This document shows, piece by piece, positions 47,313 to 57,368 of a stretch of 64,000 nucleotides of DNA; position 1 is the first letter of the stretch; every line of letters begins with the position of its first letter. The DNA comes from Euphorbia lathyris. Its lineage: Eukaryota; Streptophyta; Magnoliopsida; Malpighiales; Euphorbiaceae. The notes beneath the pieces were generated by a model, which saw nothing but the letters and a program-made list of their open reading frames with translations, ran no database searches and was not told the DNA's origin. The stretch is taken from assembly GCF_963576675.1 (NCBI RefSeq), contig NC_088915.1, positions 30,223,501-30,287,500 on the forward strand, written 5' to 3'. The translations under genes were made by a program, and so were the position numbers.

Positions 47313-48048
47313 ATTACAATTGTTATTGTGTTTTTTTGTAAGCTATTGTGCATGAATTACAACGTGCGAATTAATTGGTAGTATGTATAATTGGAATCGT
47401 TTTGATATATGTTTTTTTTTTACTATTTATTCTTAATGCATCACAAATTGCCGAGTCTTATTTCCCCACTACTTAAATAATTCAATTATGTTAAAATAAA
47501 TACACTTATTTGAAAATAAAAAATATTTAACATAAACATTGTAACGACTCGCTCCGTTCTTTTTAATATGTTAATTAAATATTAGTGAGACTAATAACAT
47601 TAATAATTTACCCACATCAATTTGTATGTCTTAATTTAGTTTATTTGCATAAATAGGAGGCAAATTAGAGAAACCGTTCTAAAAAGTCGTCTTTATATAA
47701 AAGCACAATTTAACATTTCATATTCTTTTTAAAAATATACGTTCAAATATATATAAATGACTCAAAAAATAAAATGAGATTCAGGGGGTTCGAAACCCCA
47801 ACCTCTCTCTTGTAATTGAAACAACTCAAACCAACCCATCCAATTCAAATTATTGAAATTGTTCTACATATACTAATATTAGAGGTGTTTTGGGGGGGTT
47901 ACAATATGTAATTAATGTCGACACAACTGTCCATTAATAACGTTGGGGCTCGCGAAAATTTGAATTTAAAATAAACACAAACGGTAAATTGGATTACTGT
48001 AAACATTTTATCAACAAATTTCATTTCAAATACAATTGTTGAAAGGAT
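47313..48048. other. Spacer between protease and transposase genes
   Basis: No gene. A minus-strand tRNA-like remnant is at about 47780-47850 (B-box GGTTTCGAACCCC in reverse complement). A TATA-like TATATAAAAG at 47694-47703 could serve the transposase about 350 bases downstream. Confidence 0.45.
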
Positions 48049-50614
48049 ATGGAGAGCTCAAAACAGCATGCTGATTGTGAAGACCGCAATGTCCAAAATA
48101 GTAATGATGGAAGACATGAGGAAGAGACGACTGATGTCAACGAAGATGAGTTGGTTGTAGAAACAGGGGCGGACGGAAAATGGATCGAACCAGATATTGA
48201 AGAGTGGAATAGCCTGCTCGATTTTCTGGAAATCAACAAAGATCCAATGGATATACAGTTATCGGACTTCGATAACAAGAGACTTGTAAGTGTTGAACAA
48301 GCTGAGTCTTTTTATATGTTATATGCAAAGCTGGTGGGGTTTAGTGTTAGGAAAAAGTTAAAAAGGAAAGACAAAAACAATGATATAGTTGTTAGAAGTT
48401 GGGTTTGCTCGTGCGAAGGTAAACGAGAACCAAAATATTATAATACAGAAAATAGGATTCGGGAAGTACGTCCTGTAACAAGATTGATGTGTGCAGCGGA
48501 ATTCAGAATTAATATCGATAAGGTAAATAAAAATTGGATAGTTAAATGCTTCAATACCAGCCATACACACAAACTAGCAGTATCGAGCGAAAAAATATTT
48601 CTGAGGTCTCACAGAAAAATAGATGATCCTACTAAGGAGCAAGCATTTTCAATGAAGAGAGCTGGAATTAATACATTTCAATGTTACAATTACTTTGTAG
48701 AAGTAAATGGTAATTGGAAAGATTTAGGATTCCTGAAAAAAGACCTGTACAGGGCAATTGCAAAAGATAATTCAAATTTGGATGATACCGACACAAAAAG
48801 AGCGATGTGTTTACTTGAATCGAAAAAAGGAGCAGATGATAAGTTTTTCTACAAGTATGAGGTAGATGAGGATAGACGACTAAGAAATTTATTCTGGTCT
48901 GACGGGAGTTGCCAAATTGATTACAAATTGTTTGGCGATTGTTTGTCTTTTGATGCTACTTACAAGACTAACAGGTATGTTTTCATAAACCCCTTCTTAG
49001 TTACAATAAAATCTAATAAGTTTTTACTATTGGATCTCTTCTTTGTATCTGATTCATAATACTCCTTACAGGTACGGAAAACCATTGGTTATTCTACTTG
49101 GATCAAACAATCATGACAAGACATGTGTGTTTGGATCTGCACTCCTCCAAGATGAGACAGCATAAAATTATGTTTGGCTATTGGAAACATTTTTAGAGTG
49201 TATGGATGGCAAGATGCCGAAAACAGTACTAACGGACGGTTGCAGATCAATGAGTAAAGCACTAGAAGCTATAATGCCGGGAATTCCACGTCGTATTTGC
49301 TCGTGGCACATATTGAAAAATGCAGTTGCACATATTAAAGCCTCAGGTTTCAATACAGATTTTAGAAAGTTTATTTTCAGGTAAAAAAAATTATATTTAT
49401 GGTTTTAATTTACGATCCATTTGATACTAATTTCATTACTGGTTTCAATACTGATAACGCGGTTTATATTTTTTTTGTAACACACTAGATACTACGAAGA
49501 GGCCGAATGGGAGATTAAATGGAATGGGATGGTAAAAGAATACAATTTGGAAGCCAATGCATGGATAGAGGCACATTATGCAACTAGAAAGTAGTGGGCA
49601 GACACTTTTCTTCGTAGTCATTATTTTGGCGGTGCAAAAGCTACGGGCCGATGCGAGTCAATGAATTCTTTGTTGAAAAAAGACTTGGATAACAAAGTAT
49701 CATTGTGGAAGTTTTTCAAACACTTTGAGTTTTCTCTGTCAATGTTACACTTCAACGAGATAGAAGAGCACTATAGAACCAATATGACCGAAACATTGCC
49801 CAACCAAACTTCGATGCCAAGTGTAGAGGATGATGTTTCTTCAATTTTCACCAGGGAAATTTATAAAAGGATAAAGCGGGAGATGCAACGCTCGGAAAAA
49901 TATGTTACCATCATAGACCGTGAGGAGAATCAAGCTGTTTGTAATGTAAAACCATTCGGGGGTAAAGTGGCAAAGCGCATGGTTACGATTTCCGATGATC
50001 GAGCAACAATTCAATGCGATTGCTATTCATTTGAGATGAAAGGAATTCCATGCAGACATATTTTTGCATCTATGAAGAGTTTGGAGATACTGAATTTCCC
50101 TGATTGTTTGGTCAATCGTCGTTGGCTGAAAGATGCTAAACATTTTGATTATTTAACCAACCATGAGGAAAGAAAGTACCCTCATCCAGAATCAGCTAGA
50201 AATTTGAGGTACGGATCACTTTCAAAGAATTGTGCTATAACTTCATACCTTGCTTCAAAATCAGACAAATCTTTTCAAAGGGCTATGCAAGTTGTATCTG
50301 CATTGAATGTGGAATTGTCCAAATACCCCACAGAGGACGAGACCCAACATTGTCAAAATGCTGAAGGAATGTTTCATGATCCTGTTTTGGACTCCACTGT
50401 TAGCAAACCAAGGGGTCGACCTACCGTGGCTACTACGCTGAAATCAAAGCAGGTTGCTTCTTCATCAAAACCCCAAAACAAAGGCCAGACCAAAAGAAAA
50501 AGAAATACTCCTAACCATTGTAAAACGTGTGGTCGGACTGGTCATGATTCAAGGAATTGTCATAAATTTAAGGATGACGATTTGGAAGAGAACTCTGATA
50601 GCAATATTGATTAG
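48049..50614 (+). pseudogene. FAR1-type MULE transposase with two nonsense codons
   Basis: Three exons: 48049-48974, 49072-49380, 49489-50614, joined in frame across GT-AG introns. Order: acidic N-terminus; FAR1 DNA-binding region (about residues 84-180: AESFYMLYAKLVGFSVRKK ... RLMCAAEFRI ... HTHKL); MULE core with D in LSFDATYKTN, D in VLTDGCRSMSKA, and E in the EAEWEIKWNGMV or NAWIEAHY region; SWIM finger CDCYSFEMKGIPCRH; C-terminal CCHC knuckle CKTCGRTGHDSRNC. Interrupted by TAA 49163-49165 and TAG 49592-49594, so this copy makes no full enzyme; otherwise the frame is well kept. Domesticated FAR1/FHY3 transcription factors share this layout, but the neighbouring cargo and terminal repeats favour a transposase. 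It is probably the enzyme that moved the large element. Confidence 0.87.
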
Positions 50615-51667
50615 TTCATCGAATGTCAATCTTTACTTGTTGTACCTTTTCATTGCTCATTTAATATTAGCTACAACATAATTTAGCAATGTTATATCTC
50701 ATGGTTGTTATTTTTTTTAGTAACTTAAAAAAATAATACAAAAAAAAAGGATATCTTTCATTTAATTAAACAATTTGCAACTCATACTCAAATCAGAAAC
50801 AATTGTGAACAATTGAGTGAGACATATTACATAAAGAGATTACATCGTTAAAATAGTATATAGATTTTATTGATAGTTATATGATTCTGATATATATGGC
50901 ATAAGAAGACATCTTCTTCATACTTATGTTTCAAATTTCTGCAAAATATGTATGCGTCTTCTTGATCATATTCCTCGTTACAAATTGTTGCAGTTTTCAT
51001 AATTGAAGCATCAACACCTTTATATACCCATAGTTTTATCACTTCCATGTAGACATCTTCTTGATCATACTCCAATCCCAAATTTCCAATTCTAATTGTA
51101 TATCCCAAATCAGAAATTAACCGAATACATAATTATATAAATCAACTTAAATCCATAAGCTTATCTTCAACTTCATGAACTTAATGAAGTTACTAATAAA
51201 AATGGTGGTCGTAATCAGAAACCAAAATCGATTTATGAATCAAAGGAAATCGAAATACCTTCCATGTATTATATTTCGAATCAGAGGTGTTAACGATATA
51301 TATTTCGAATCAGCCAGAAAAAAATTAACAAGAATGATATGTATTTATTATAACGATATGGATCTCGAATCAATCAGAAAAATTAACATAAAAAGACCGT
51401 AAAGAAAGATATGGATTTAGTATCCATGAGTAAGATTAATACAAAAATTATTATAGAACCAGACACCAGAGGTATAGCGATGGTGAAGAAGAAGAATTTA
51501 ATGTGGTGAGAGAAACCTTTTTAAAAAAAACGTAATAACCTTTATTAAAAAACGTAATGGTATTTATCATGGAGAGAGAAATATGTATTTAGGTAACTTG
51601 GTAACCTGCTATAGCAGGTCACCTATTGACTCACCATGGATGGAGACTCACCATTGAAAACTCCTCC
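50615..51667. other. Right terminal region of the large element
   Basis: No convincing gene. Holds GAAGACATCTTC at 50905-50916, two copies of a CTTCTTGATCATA phrase (50956, 51057), repeats of ATTTCGAATCAG (51268-51370) and the right terminal inverted repeat (51615-51667). Confidence 0.55.
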
Positions 51668-52079
51668 ATATATATATATATATATATAGTTATTTTGAGT
51701 ATAAGTATTTTATGTAGTTGATAATTACTTACTGAGATTTTTGTCTCACCTTTTTAAATGTTTTAATGTTTTTAGGTGAGAACGTACAGGATAGAGAGAA
51801 GGTTACCGACCGAGTAGGCGAGAATCGGAAGTTGTTGCTTATTGTTAGAATTATTATTAGAACTTTAGTATTTAACTGTAATATGATGAAGTTGGTAAAT
51901 ACGTTAAGGTTTTAATGTAATAGGAATATAGATTTGTCTAGAATATACATTTAAGAGGAATACTTTGAAAAATTTGAAATTTATGATATTTGGATAATTT
52001 GGAGACTACTAAGTGTTGATTGTGAGATTTTTATTTCACGTCTGGTGCCGATTGAGGTCGTTTAGAATCGGGTGTGACA
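51668..52079 (+). mobile_element. LTR, right part, after the large element
   Basis: Continues the LTR begun at 23441: TACTGAGATTTTTGTCTCACC (near 51731) parallels the CACTGAG...ACTCACC block of the lone LTR at 40070. The end is AGAATCGGGTGTGACA at 52079. The target duplication TACCA follows at 52080-52084 (TGCCA on the left). Confidence 0.75.
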
Positions 52080-52084
52080 TACCA

Positions 52085-52137
52085 TGTCTTCTCAGGTTGA
52101 AGCTGAGAAAGCTAAGGAAGACTCGACCGCTTCTTAG
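52085..52137 (+). pseudogene. 3' tail of the interrupted Transposase_28-like gene
   Basis: After removing the LTR and one duplication copy, the frame from 23440 continues as ATG TCT TCT CAG..., giving SSQVEAEKAKEDSTAS and a stop TAG at 52135-52137. This restores a natural-looking C-terminus and confirms the nested insertion. Confidence 0.75.
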
Positions 52138-52509
52138 GAGTTTTTATTTTAAATGTAAACATTTTTGTTTAAGGAAATATTGTTTCCTTTTATTTGTAAT
52201 GGTACAATGAGATTTATGTCTAGGAGGGTGGGTCTCAGGTCTATCTAGCATTAATGTGCCTGCAGCTTCTGCCGAATCCATTCAAGGGGCGAAGGAGACT
52301 ATCATGCGTTGCTTGTCCCTGGAATTAACAACATTGGACTCTGCTCAGGTGTCTGCTTTGAAATTAGCCATTAGGATTTTTTTCCCCCTCTTTATCATCA
52401 AAAGATAGCAGGGATCTTCTTACATCCTTAGCTTAGAAAGCATCTTATTTCTATGAAGAGCTACAGTCAGATAACAATAGGCTGCTTCAGTTAGAAGAAA
52501 AAATCCAGG
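52138..52509 (+). other. Unidentified remnant with weak coding character
   Basis: Short plus-strand phrases read like protein (SIQGAKETIMRCLSLELTTL near 52275; ASYFYEELQSDNNRLLQLEE near 52440) but are separated by stops and frame changes. Possibly another broken part of the gypsy-type gene family upstream. Not identified. Confidence 0.3.
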
Positions 52510-52838
52510 CTTACTCCTTTCTGCTGCACTCCATCAGAGTTAAATTCCAAATTTTCCGGATTAACCCCTATATTCCGCTTCAACATCACTAAGGTATAAT
52601 CGCCAAACATCCATGGCCCTCCTGCCACCACCCGATCAAAATCCACTTTGTGGAAGAATTATAAAGAGTAAATTGAACCTGGTTTCTTGAATATTCACCC
52701 TTCTACCCGGCCTATATAATGTTTGCCATTCGATTTTTCATAACTAAGAAATTAATTGTTTTGTCCGTAATAAACTTAACGATCATTCCCAGTCCTTTGT
52801 CGTTAGCTCGTTGTTCCTGTATATTAATCCCTAAATCT
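52510..52838 (-). pseudogene. LINE ORF1 (DUF4283-type gag-like protein), 3' part
   Basis: Minus-strand reading continues the frame from 54364: LVMKNRMANI, RPGRRVNIQETRFNLLF, then FDRVVAGGPWMFGDYTLVML. This matches by eye the plant LINE ORF1 domain (MKN.MAN.W.P, then GGPW.F....L.L). At least two frameshifts (near 52712 and 52647). ORF1 packages LINE RNA. The 5' piece is on the far side of the 1.5 kb element. Confidence 0.7.
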
Positions 52839-54363
52839 GGGTAAATTACATACGTGGTGTACAATCTTTACCTGTTATCACACTTTGGTGTACAACCTTT
52901 AATTTTGCATACTAAAGTGTACAACCTTTTGGTGACCTCCCACTAAAGTGTACAGCCGGTATTTGTGACCGGTCAACGCAAGTCAACGTTGCCACGTCAG
53001 CATTTTGACCACTTTAAAAGTCAAAAATCACCTCCCTAATATAAATTTACTAAAATACCCTCATCCCTTCAAAATTGAAAAAAAAAGTAAAACCCCCTTC
53101 CTCTCTCCCTTCCATTTCTCTCTCTAACTCTTCTCTCTCTAGAAGCTTTCAATCTCTCTATCTTTCCCTTTCCCTCTCTAAGAGCTTTCAATCTCTCTTC
53201 CTTTCCATTCCTCTCTCTAAATTTTCTCTCTATCTATCTATTCTTATAACAAGTTACAAAATTAAAAGGCATAAAGCCTATTTCAGCCCTTAACCTCATT
53301 CTGGATTTTGATGGTGAAGATTTGAGACCTCATTGGGAATGGTTTTGATGGTAAAGATTTTGATGTGAAGGAGCAGTTGAACTGGAAATGTCAACAAATT
53401 TCCCTCCAATTTGTCGAGAAGCAAACAGAAAACCAAATTGACCGTACGCAGACACACACCTTCATCGTTGAGCGACCAACAAAGAATCAAGTTCTGATGA
53501 AGCAAAAACAGCAATAGAACTCTGAATCGACTAAATTTCCAGTTCCTCTTATCCATCGTAACTCCTTAGCTTGTATCGAAACCAAACTACTCAGAAGCTA
53601 AGTTGAAAAGGCAAGAATGAGAGCTTAATCCAAATCAATAATTGAATTCTAGAAAGCAGAAATTTGAAAAACTCAGAGAGTAGAAGGAAGAGTAGTATTT
53701 ACTGTAATAAGATGAGAATAATCAGAGAGAGAAAAAAACAAGCATTCTCAACTTCCACATTTTTCTTTAAATTCTTCTGTTTCTGCGTAAAGAGTATTTT
53801 ATACTGTGCAATTGATTTTTTATATATATTTTTTGGAAATTATTGTAACGGTGGAATTTTAATTTTAGAAAAGAATATGGTTAATGGCTGAAATAGATTT
53901 TATGTCTATTAATTTTGTAAGTTGTTGTAAGAATCAGATAGATAGAGAGAAAAATTAGAGAGAGAAATGGAAAGGGAGAGAGATTGAAAGCTTTTAGAGG
54001 GAGAAAACAGTTAGAGAGAGAAGAGAAAGATAGAGAGATTGAAAGCTTTTAGAGAGAGAGAAGAGTTAGAGAGAGAAATGGAAGGGAGAGAGGGAGTGAG
54101 TTATACTTTTTTTCAATTTGGAAGGGATGAGGGTATTTTAGTAAATCCATGTTAGGGAGATGAATTTTTGACTTTTAAAGTGGTCAAAATGCTGACGTGA
54201 CAACGTTGACTTGCGTTGACCGGTCACAAATATCGGCTGTACACTTTAGTGGGAGGTCACCAGAAGGTTGTACACTTTAGTGTGCAAAATTAAAGGTTGT
54301 ACACCAAAGTGTGATAGCAGGTAAATGTTGTACACCACGTATGTAATTTACCCCCCTAAATCT
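52829..54363. mobile_element. 1.5 kb non-autonomous MULE with 10 bp target duplication
   Basis: CCCTAAATCT occurs at 52829-52838 and 54354-54363. The element 52839-54353 has inverted repeats of about 190 bases at high similarity (GGGTAAATTACATACGTGGT; TGTGACCGGTCAACG; TGCCACGTCAGCATTTTGAC), extending less exactly to about 440 bases through CT/AG-rich tracts (53095-53250 and 53935-54105). The middle (53250-53930) has no recognised gene. Long arms and the 9-11 bp duplication fit the Mutator superfamily. Confidence 0.9.
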
Positions 54364-54416
54364 AGAATCTTGATCTCGTCCTCCTCAATCGACAGGTTGT
54401 TCAAACGATCCTCCAT
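54364..54416 (-). pseudogene. LINE ORF1, 5' part
   Basis: Starts ATG 54416 and reads MEDRLNNLSIEEDEIKILDL, then runs into the target duplication; the frame resumes at 52838. A short acidic lead before the DUF4283 domain is usual for plant LINE ORF1. Sequence upstream (54417 to about 54550) may be LINE 5' leader. Confidence 0.65.
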
Positions 54417-54635
54417 AGCCCTTGCTCCAAGTACAACCACGACTCTCACCACTCACAAAACACGACTTAAACAAGTTGAGACACTCTCACTGTTGGAGAG
54501 TACTCACCAGGAACCCTAGAGTTTCACGAGCCCCACGAGCGACATTTTCATACTTTTCAATAATGATATTTTGTTTGGTTTGTAGATCATCTTTTAATTA
54601 TATATTTTTCTAAATCGCGTAAATGCCTTTTAATT

Positions 54636-54791
54636 AATGGTGCCCGCTATGGTTACTTTGTTTTTTACAAAGTACCGTTACTTGGTGTGGTTTTCACCAT
54701 TGGATGATAGAGCATAAAATTAATCCAATGGTGAAAACCACACCAAGTAACGGTACTTTGTAAAAAATAAAGTAACCATAGCGAACACCTT
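54636..54791. mobile_element. Fold-back MITE, copy 2 (~156 bp)
   Basis: Inverted arms of about 68 bases: TATGGTTACTTTGTTTTTTA, CAAAGTACCGTTACTTGGTG, TGGTTTTCACCATTGGAT, mirrored with one or two differences. Same family as 29925-30078. Non-coding. Confidence 0.85.
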
Positions 54792-55233
54792 AATTATTAT
54801 ATTTTTCTAAATCACTTTTAATGTTACTGGTTTAATGTGTATATAATATATATATATATATATATTTGTGACATATTTATGTTATTATTCATGATATCAG
54901 TTTATGATTTTATTTAAACAATTATATTTTTCTTTGAACTATCAAGAAACATTTTATATACATTATTGGTTAAAAACCAAAATTGATCGAAACAATTAGT
55001 TAACCGAATATGATGGACTAATACATGTTTAGCGTTTTTCAAAATCCGAAAAAATATAATGGATCAAATTTAATTTAATGAAATGGTTAACCAAATGTAC
55101 ACCCCCCTAATTATCCGTTATATATATCAGTTTATGATTTTATTTAAACAATTATATAATTATTGTAAAGTATTATTGAGAGACTGAGAGAATCCAATAA
55201 AAAATTCCTAACCCAATTAAACACATTTAAAAA
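54792..55233. other. AT-rich spacer
   Basis: No gene. (TA)n at 54841-54864 and a doubled phrase TATCAGTTTATGATTTTATTTAAACAATTATAT (54895 and 55125). Confidence 0.5.
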
Positions 55234-55289
55234 ACGAATATTCGTTGAATATTCGTTTAAACGAATATTCGTTACGAATATTCGTTTTA
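55234..55289. repeat. Cluster of ACGAATATTCGT palindromes
   Basis: Four copies of the palindrome CGAATATTCG (the second truncated to GAATATTCG) in 56 bases; the centre GAATATTCGTTTAAACGAATATTC is a perfect 24 bp palindrome (55246-55270). Confidence 0.9.
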
Positions 55290-55954
55290 GGGTTTTTAAG
55301 GAAATCCATAGTACTTTGCTAACCTTTTTTTATGATGGGAAATTTCTTTGACATTCCTTCAAATGGTGCTAATCTTAACAGCTCTGGTTCTTATGCAGCA
55401 AATCAATTGTTTACAACTCCGAATAATCTCTTATTCCATAAAAGGAATGACTTTATTATTATATTTCTCTAAATAGCTGAAAATATATATTTTAAATTTT
55501 TAATCTATTATTCTATTTGACATTTTAACACATTAAGTTTCAATCTTACATGAGAAAAGTGACCCACAAATTCCATAATAAAATGTAGGAGATAAGTGAC
55601 TCAAGTTTTACGGTAAAAATGAGAGGTAATTAATTTTAATATAAAAAAATTTATAAATTTAATCTATGTCTGTTCGATTAATTAATAATCATATCTATTT
55701 ATAACATTGAATAATTAATATTATTACCTATTACTGAACAGTGTTGAGCATTTGGAGCTATTACTAATTCAAATTTTATGTTTGAAAGCATGATGTGCAA
55801 TGCTTATAATTTCCGCCGTTAGATACAAAAGATATTTTGTTTGCATCTCGTGAAATGTTCATCTAGAACAAATCAAACCTATCTAGGATCCCAAAACTTA
55901 AAAAACCTAATGTCGTAGTCATCATGAAACCAACCATCAAATTTGGTTTTTTGT
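55290..55954. other. AT-rich spacer, nothing recognised
   Basis: No gene, tandem repeat or inverted-repeat element was seen. Confidence 0.45.
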
Positions 55955-56345
55955 TTGTTCATATTTTCGTTTTTTTTTTGCGTTTTTCTGTTTCTTCGTG
56001 CTGTTGAAGTTTTCACGTTTGTGTTTTTCGTTTTTTTTTGGGTTAATGCATTTCCGTTTTTTGCACGTTTTTGTATTTTTCTCATTTTGTCACTTTTTCG
56101 TGTTATTCACGTTTTCATGTTATTTTTTTACGTTTTTCACATTTTCATGTTAATCGCCTTTTTCACTTTTTTTTGTGTTTGCACTTTTTCATGTTTTTGT
56201 ATTTTTCGTGTTTTTTATGTTTTCTTTTGTTTTTTCGTGTTTTTCACGTTTATTCATATTTTCGTGTTTTTGTGTTTTTTTTGTATTTCATTATTTTCAT
56301 ATTTTTGTGTTTTTGTGTTTTTTTTTATTTCATTATTTTATTATA
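55955..56345 (+). repeat. Low-complexity TTTTTCACG/TTTTTCGTG tract
   Basis: About 390 bases of irregular repeats of GTTTTTCACG, TTTTCATGTT and TTTTTCGTGTT. Similar shorter tracts are at 59520-59610, 60635-60740 and 62580-62630. It creates long Phe-rich open frames that are not genes. Confidence 0.8.
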
Positions 56346-56984
56346 AACTTATCTCTTCTCTCCCCTTGCCAATGCTTTGAAATGGTCCTCTAACTCCTGG
56401 AATTTTGATGCATTCCGCGTTAATTTTTATAGCATGAGAGGAGGCTTCCAATTGGTTGGTCTTTTAGGTAATATTAGGGTCAGCATACTCCTTGGAATAG
56501 AATCCCTGCAATTATATCATGTCCACAGGCACGGGATACGAAGTGGCTATAAAAAGGCTTCTTAATTCAGAGGGTCTAATTTCAAAATATTATTGTCCTA
56601 ATGAGATATACATTTGTCAAACTCAAGATTGTGGAGGCAATTGGGTCTGTCGTGTCAACTCAATCTCGTTTTCAAAGGTATCATTGGTTTTGAAAGCTAA
56701 TGGGGCCATTTGACACATGTTATTTTCTTAGTAAAGTGGGATCCAATCTAAAGCTTTCATTAAGGGTGTTAACGAGCCGGATCGATACCAAATTTAGACG
56801 AGCTCAGTATTGACTCGTAAATTTAGACTTGGTTAAAATTAATGACATTTTTTAATTAACGAAAGAAATATTAAAACTTTTAGTATAAAAGAAAGCTGAA
56901 AATCCAGCAGCAATAAAAAAGCTTGTAAAGTGGAATTTTCTTACTAGTAACGTCACCTTATTATATATATATAAAAAATAAACT
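56346..56984. other. Intergenic, nothing recognised
   Basis: No gene or element could be supported. Confidence 0.4.
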
Positions 56985-57368
56985 AACCCTAATTTGACAT
57001 GCGACACTTTTTTGGTGGACTCTTTCAATCTCAAATTACAAATTCAACTGTCCAACTGAATTCCATTTTAGATTGAATTGATCCTACCATAAGGGATTCA
57101 TCAATAAAAAATAAATTGATCAGGACCAAATACATCACATTTTAGTTTTTTTCGGATGCTTTTTTCATTTTTTGGGCACTATTAAGTGAATTTGAGTTCT
57201 TTAAAAGTGAGCTTATTGTATTTCTTCAACTATTAATTATTTAATTAGGTCAAAAACTAAAATTAATGGTTGAAATTCATTAATTAGGTAAAAAGAGTTG
57301 CTCAAAATAATTCATAAAAAATGTTAAAAGCGCGTGAAAATTAATAAATCGCATTTTCGAGACCGAGA
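56985..57368 (-). repeat. Dispersed repeat family, copy a (inverted)
   Basis: Contains GATTGAATTGATCCTACCAT, then TTAAGTGAATTTGAG, TAATTAGGTCAAAAACTAAA, and ends in AAATCGCATTTTCGAGACCG. The second half is the reverse complement of 61440-61650. It is interrupted at 57369 by another element and continues after 58128 (CAGCCGAAAAAGGCGGGACC, then TTGACTGTTGGCCC). Confidence 0.65.

Larger units (their letters stand above)
26017..51667. mobile_element. Large (~25.7 kb) MULE-like element carrying several cargo genes
   Basis: The left end (GGGGTTGGTTTTAATGGTGAG, then CTCCATG, TGGTGAG, 26017-26070) resembles the reverse complement of the right end (GGAGGAGTTTTCAATGGTGAG, then CTCCATCCATGGTGAGT, 51667-51615). 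Both ends abut (TA)n tracts (25992-26016 and 51668-51688). The DNA outside on both sides belongs to one LTR, which independently shows 26017-51667 is an insertion. Inside: a broken phosphatase chimera, three small helical-protein genes, satellite arrays, a ULP1 protease gene and a FAR1-type MULE transposase. ULP1-carrying MULEs are known in plants (Kaonashi/KI-MULE type). TA-flanked Mutator-like elements are also known. The inverted repeats are short and degenerate, so the element class is inferred mainly from the transposase and flanks. Confidence 0.7.

Noticed and set aside
47538..47560. TGTAACGACTCGC as an LTR start
   Set aside because: No matching end or target duplication was found downstream.
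55943..56393. Phe-rich frames that look like membrane proteins
   Set aside because: Product of a T-rich low-complexity tract, open in two or three frames at once.
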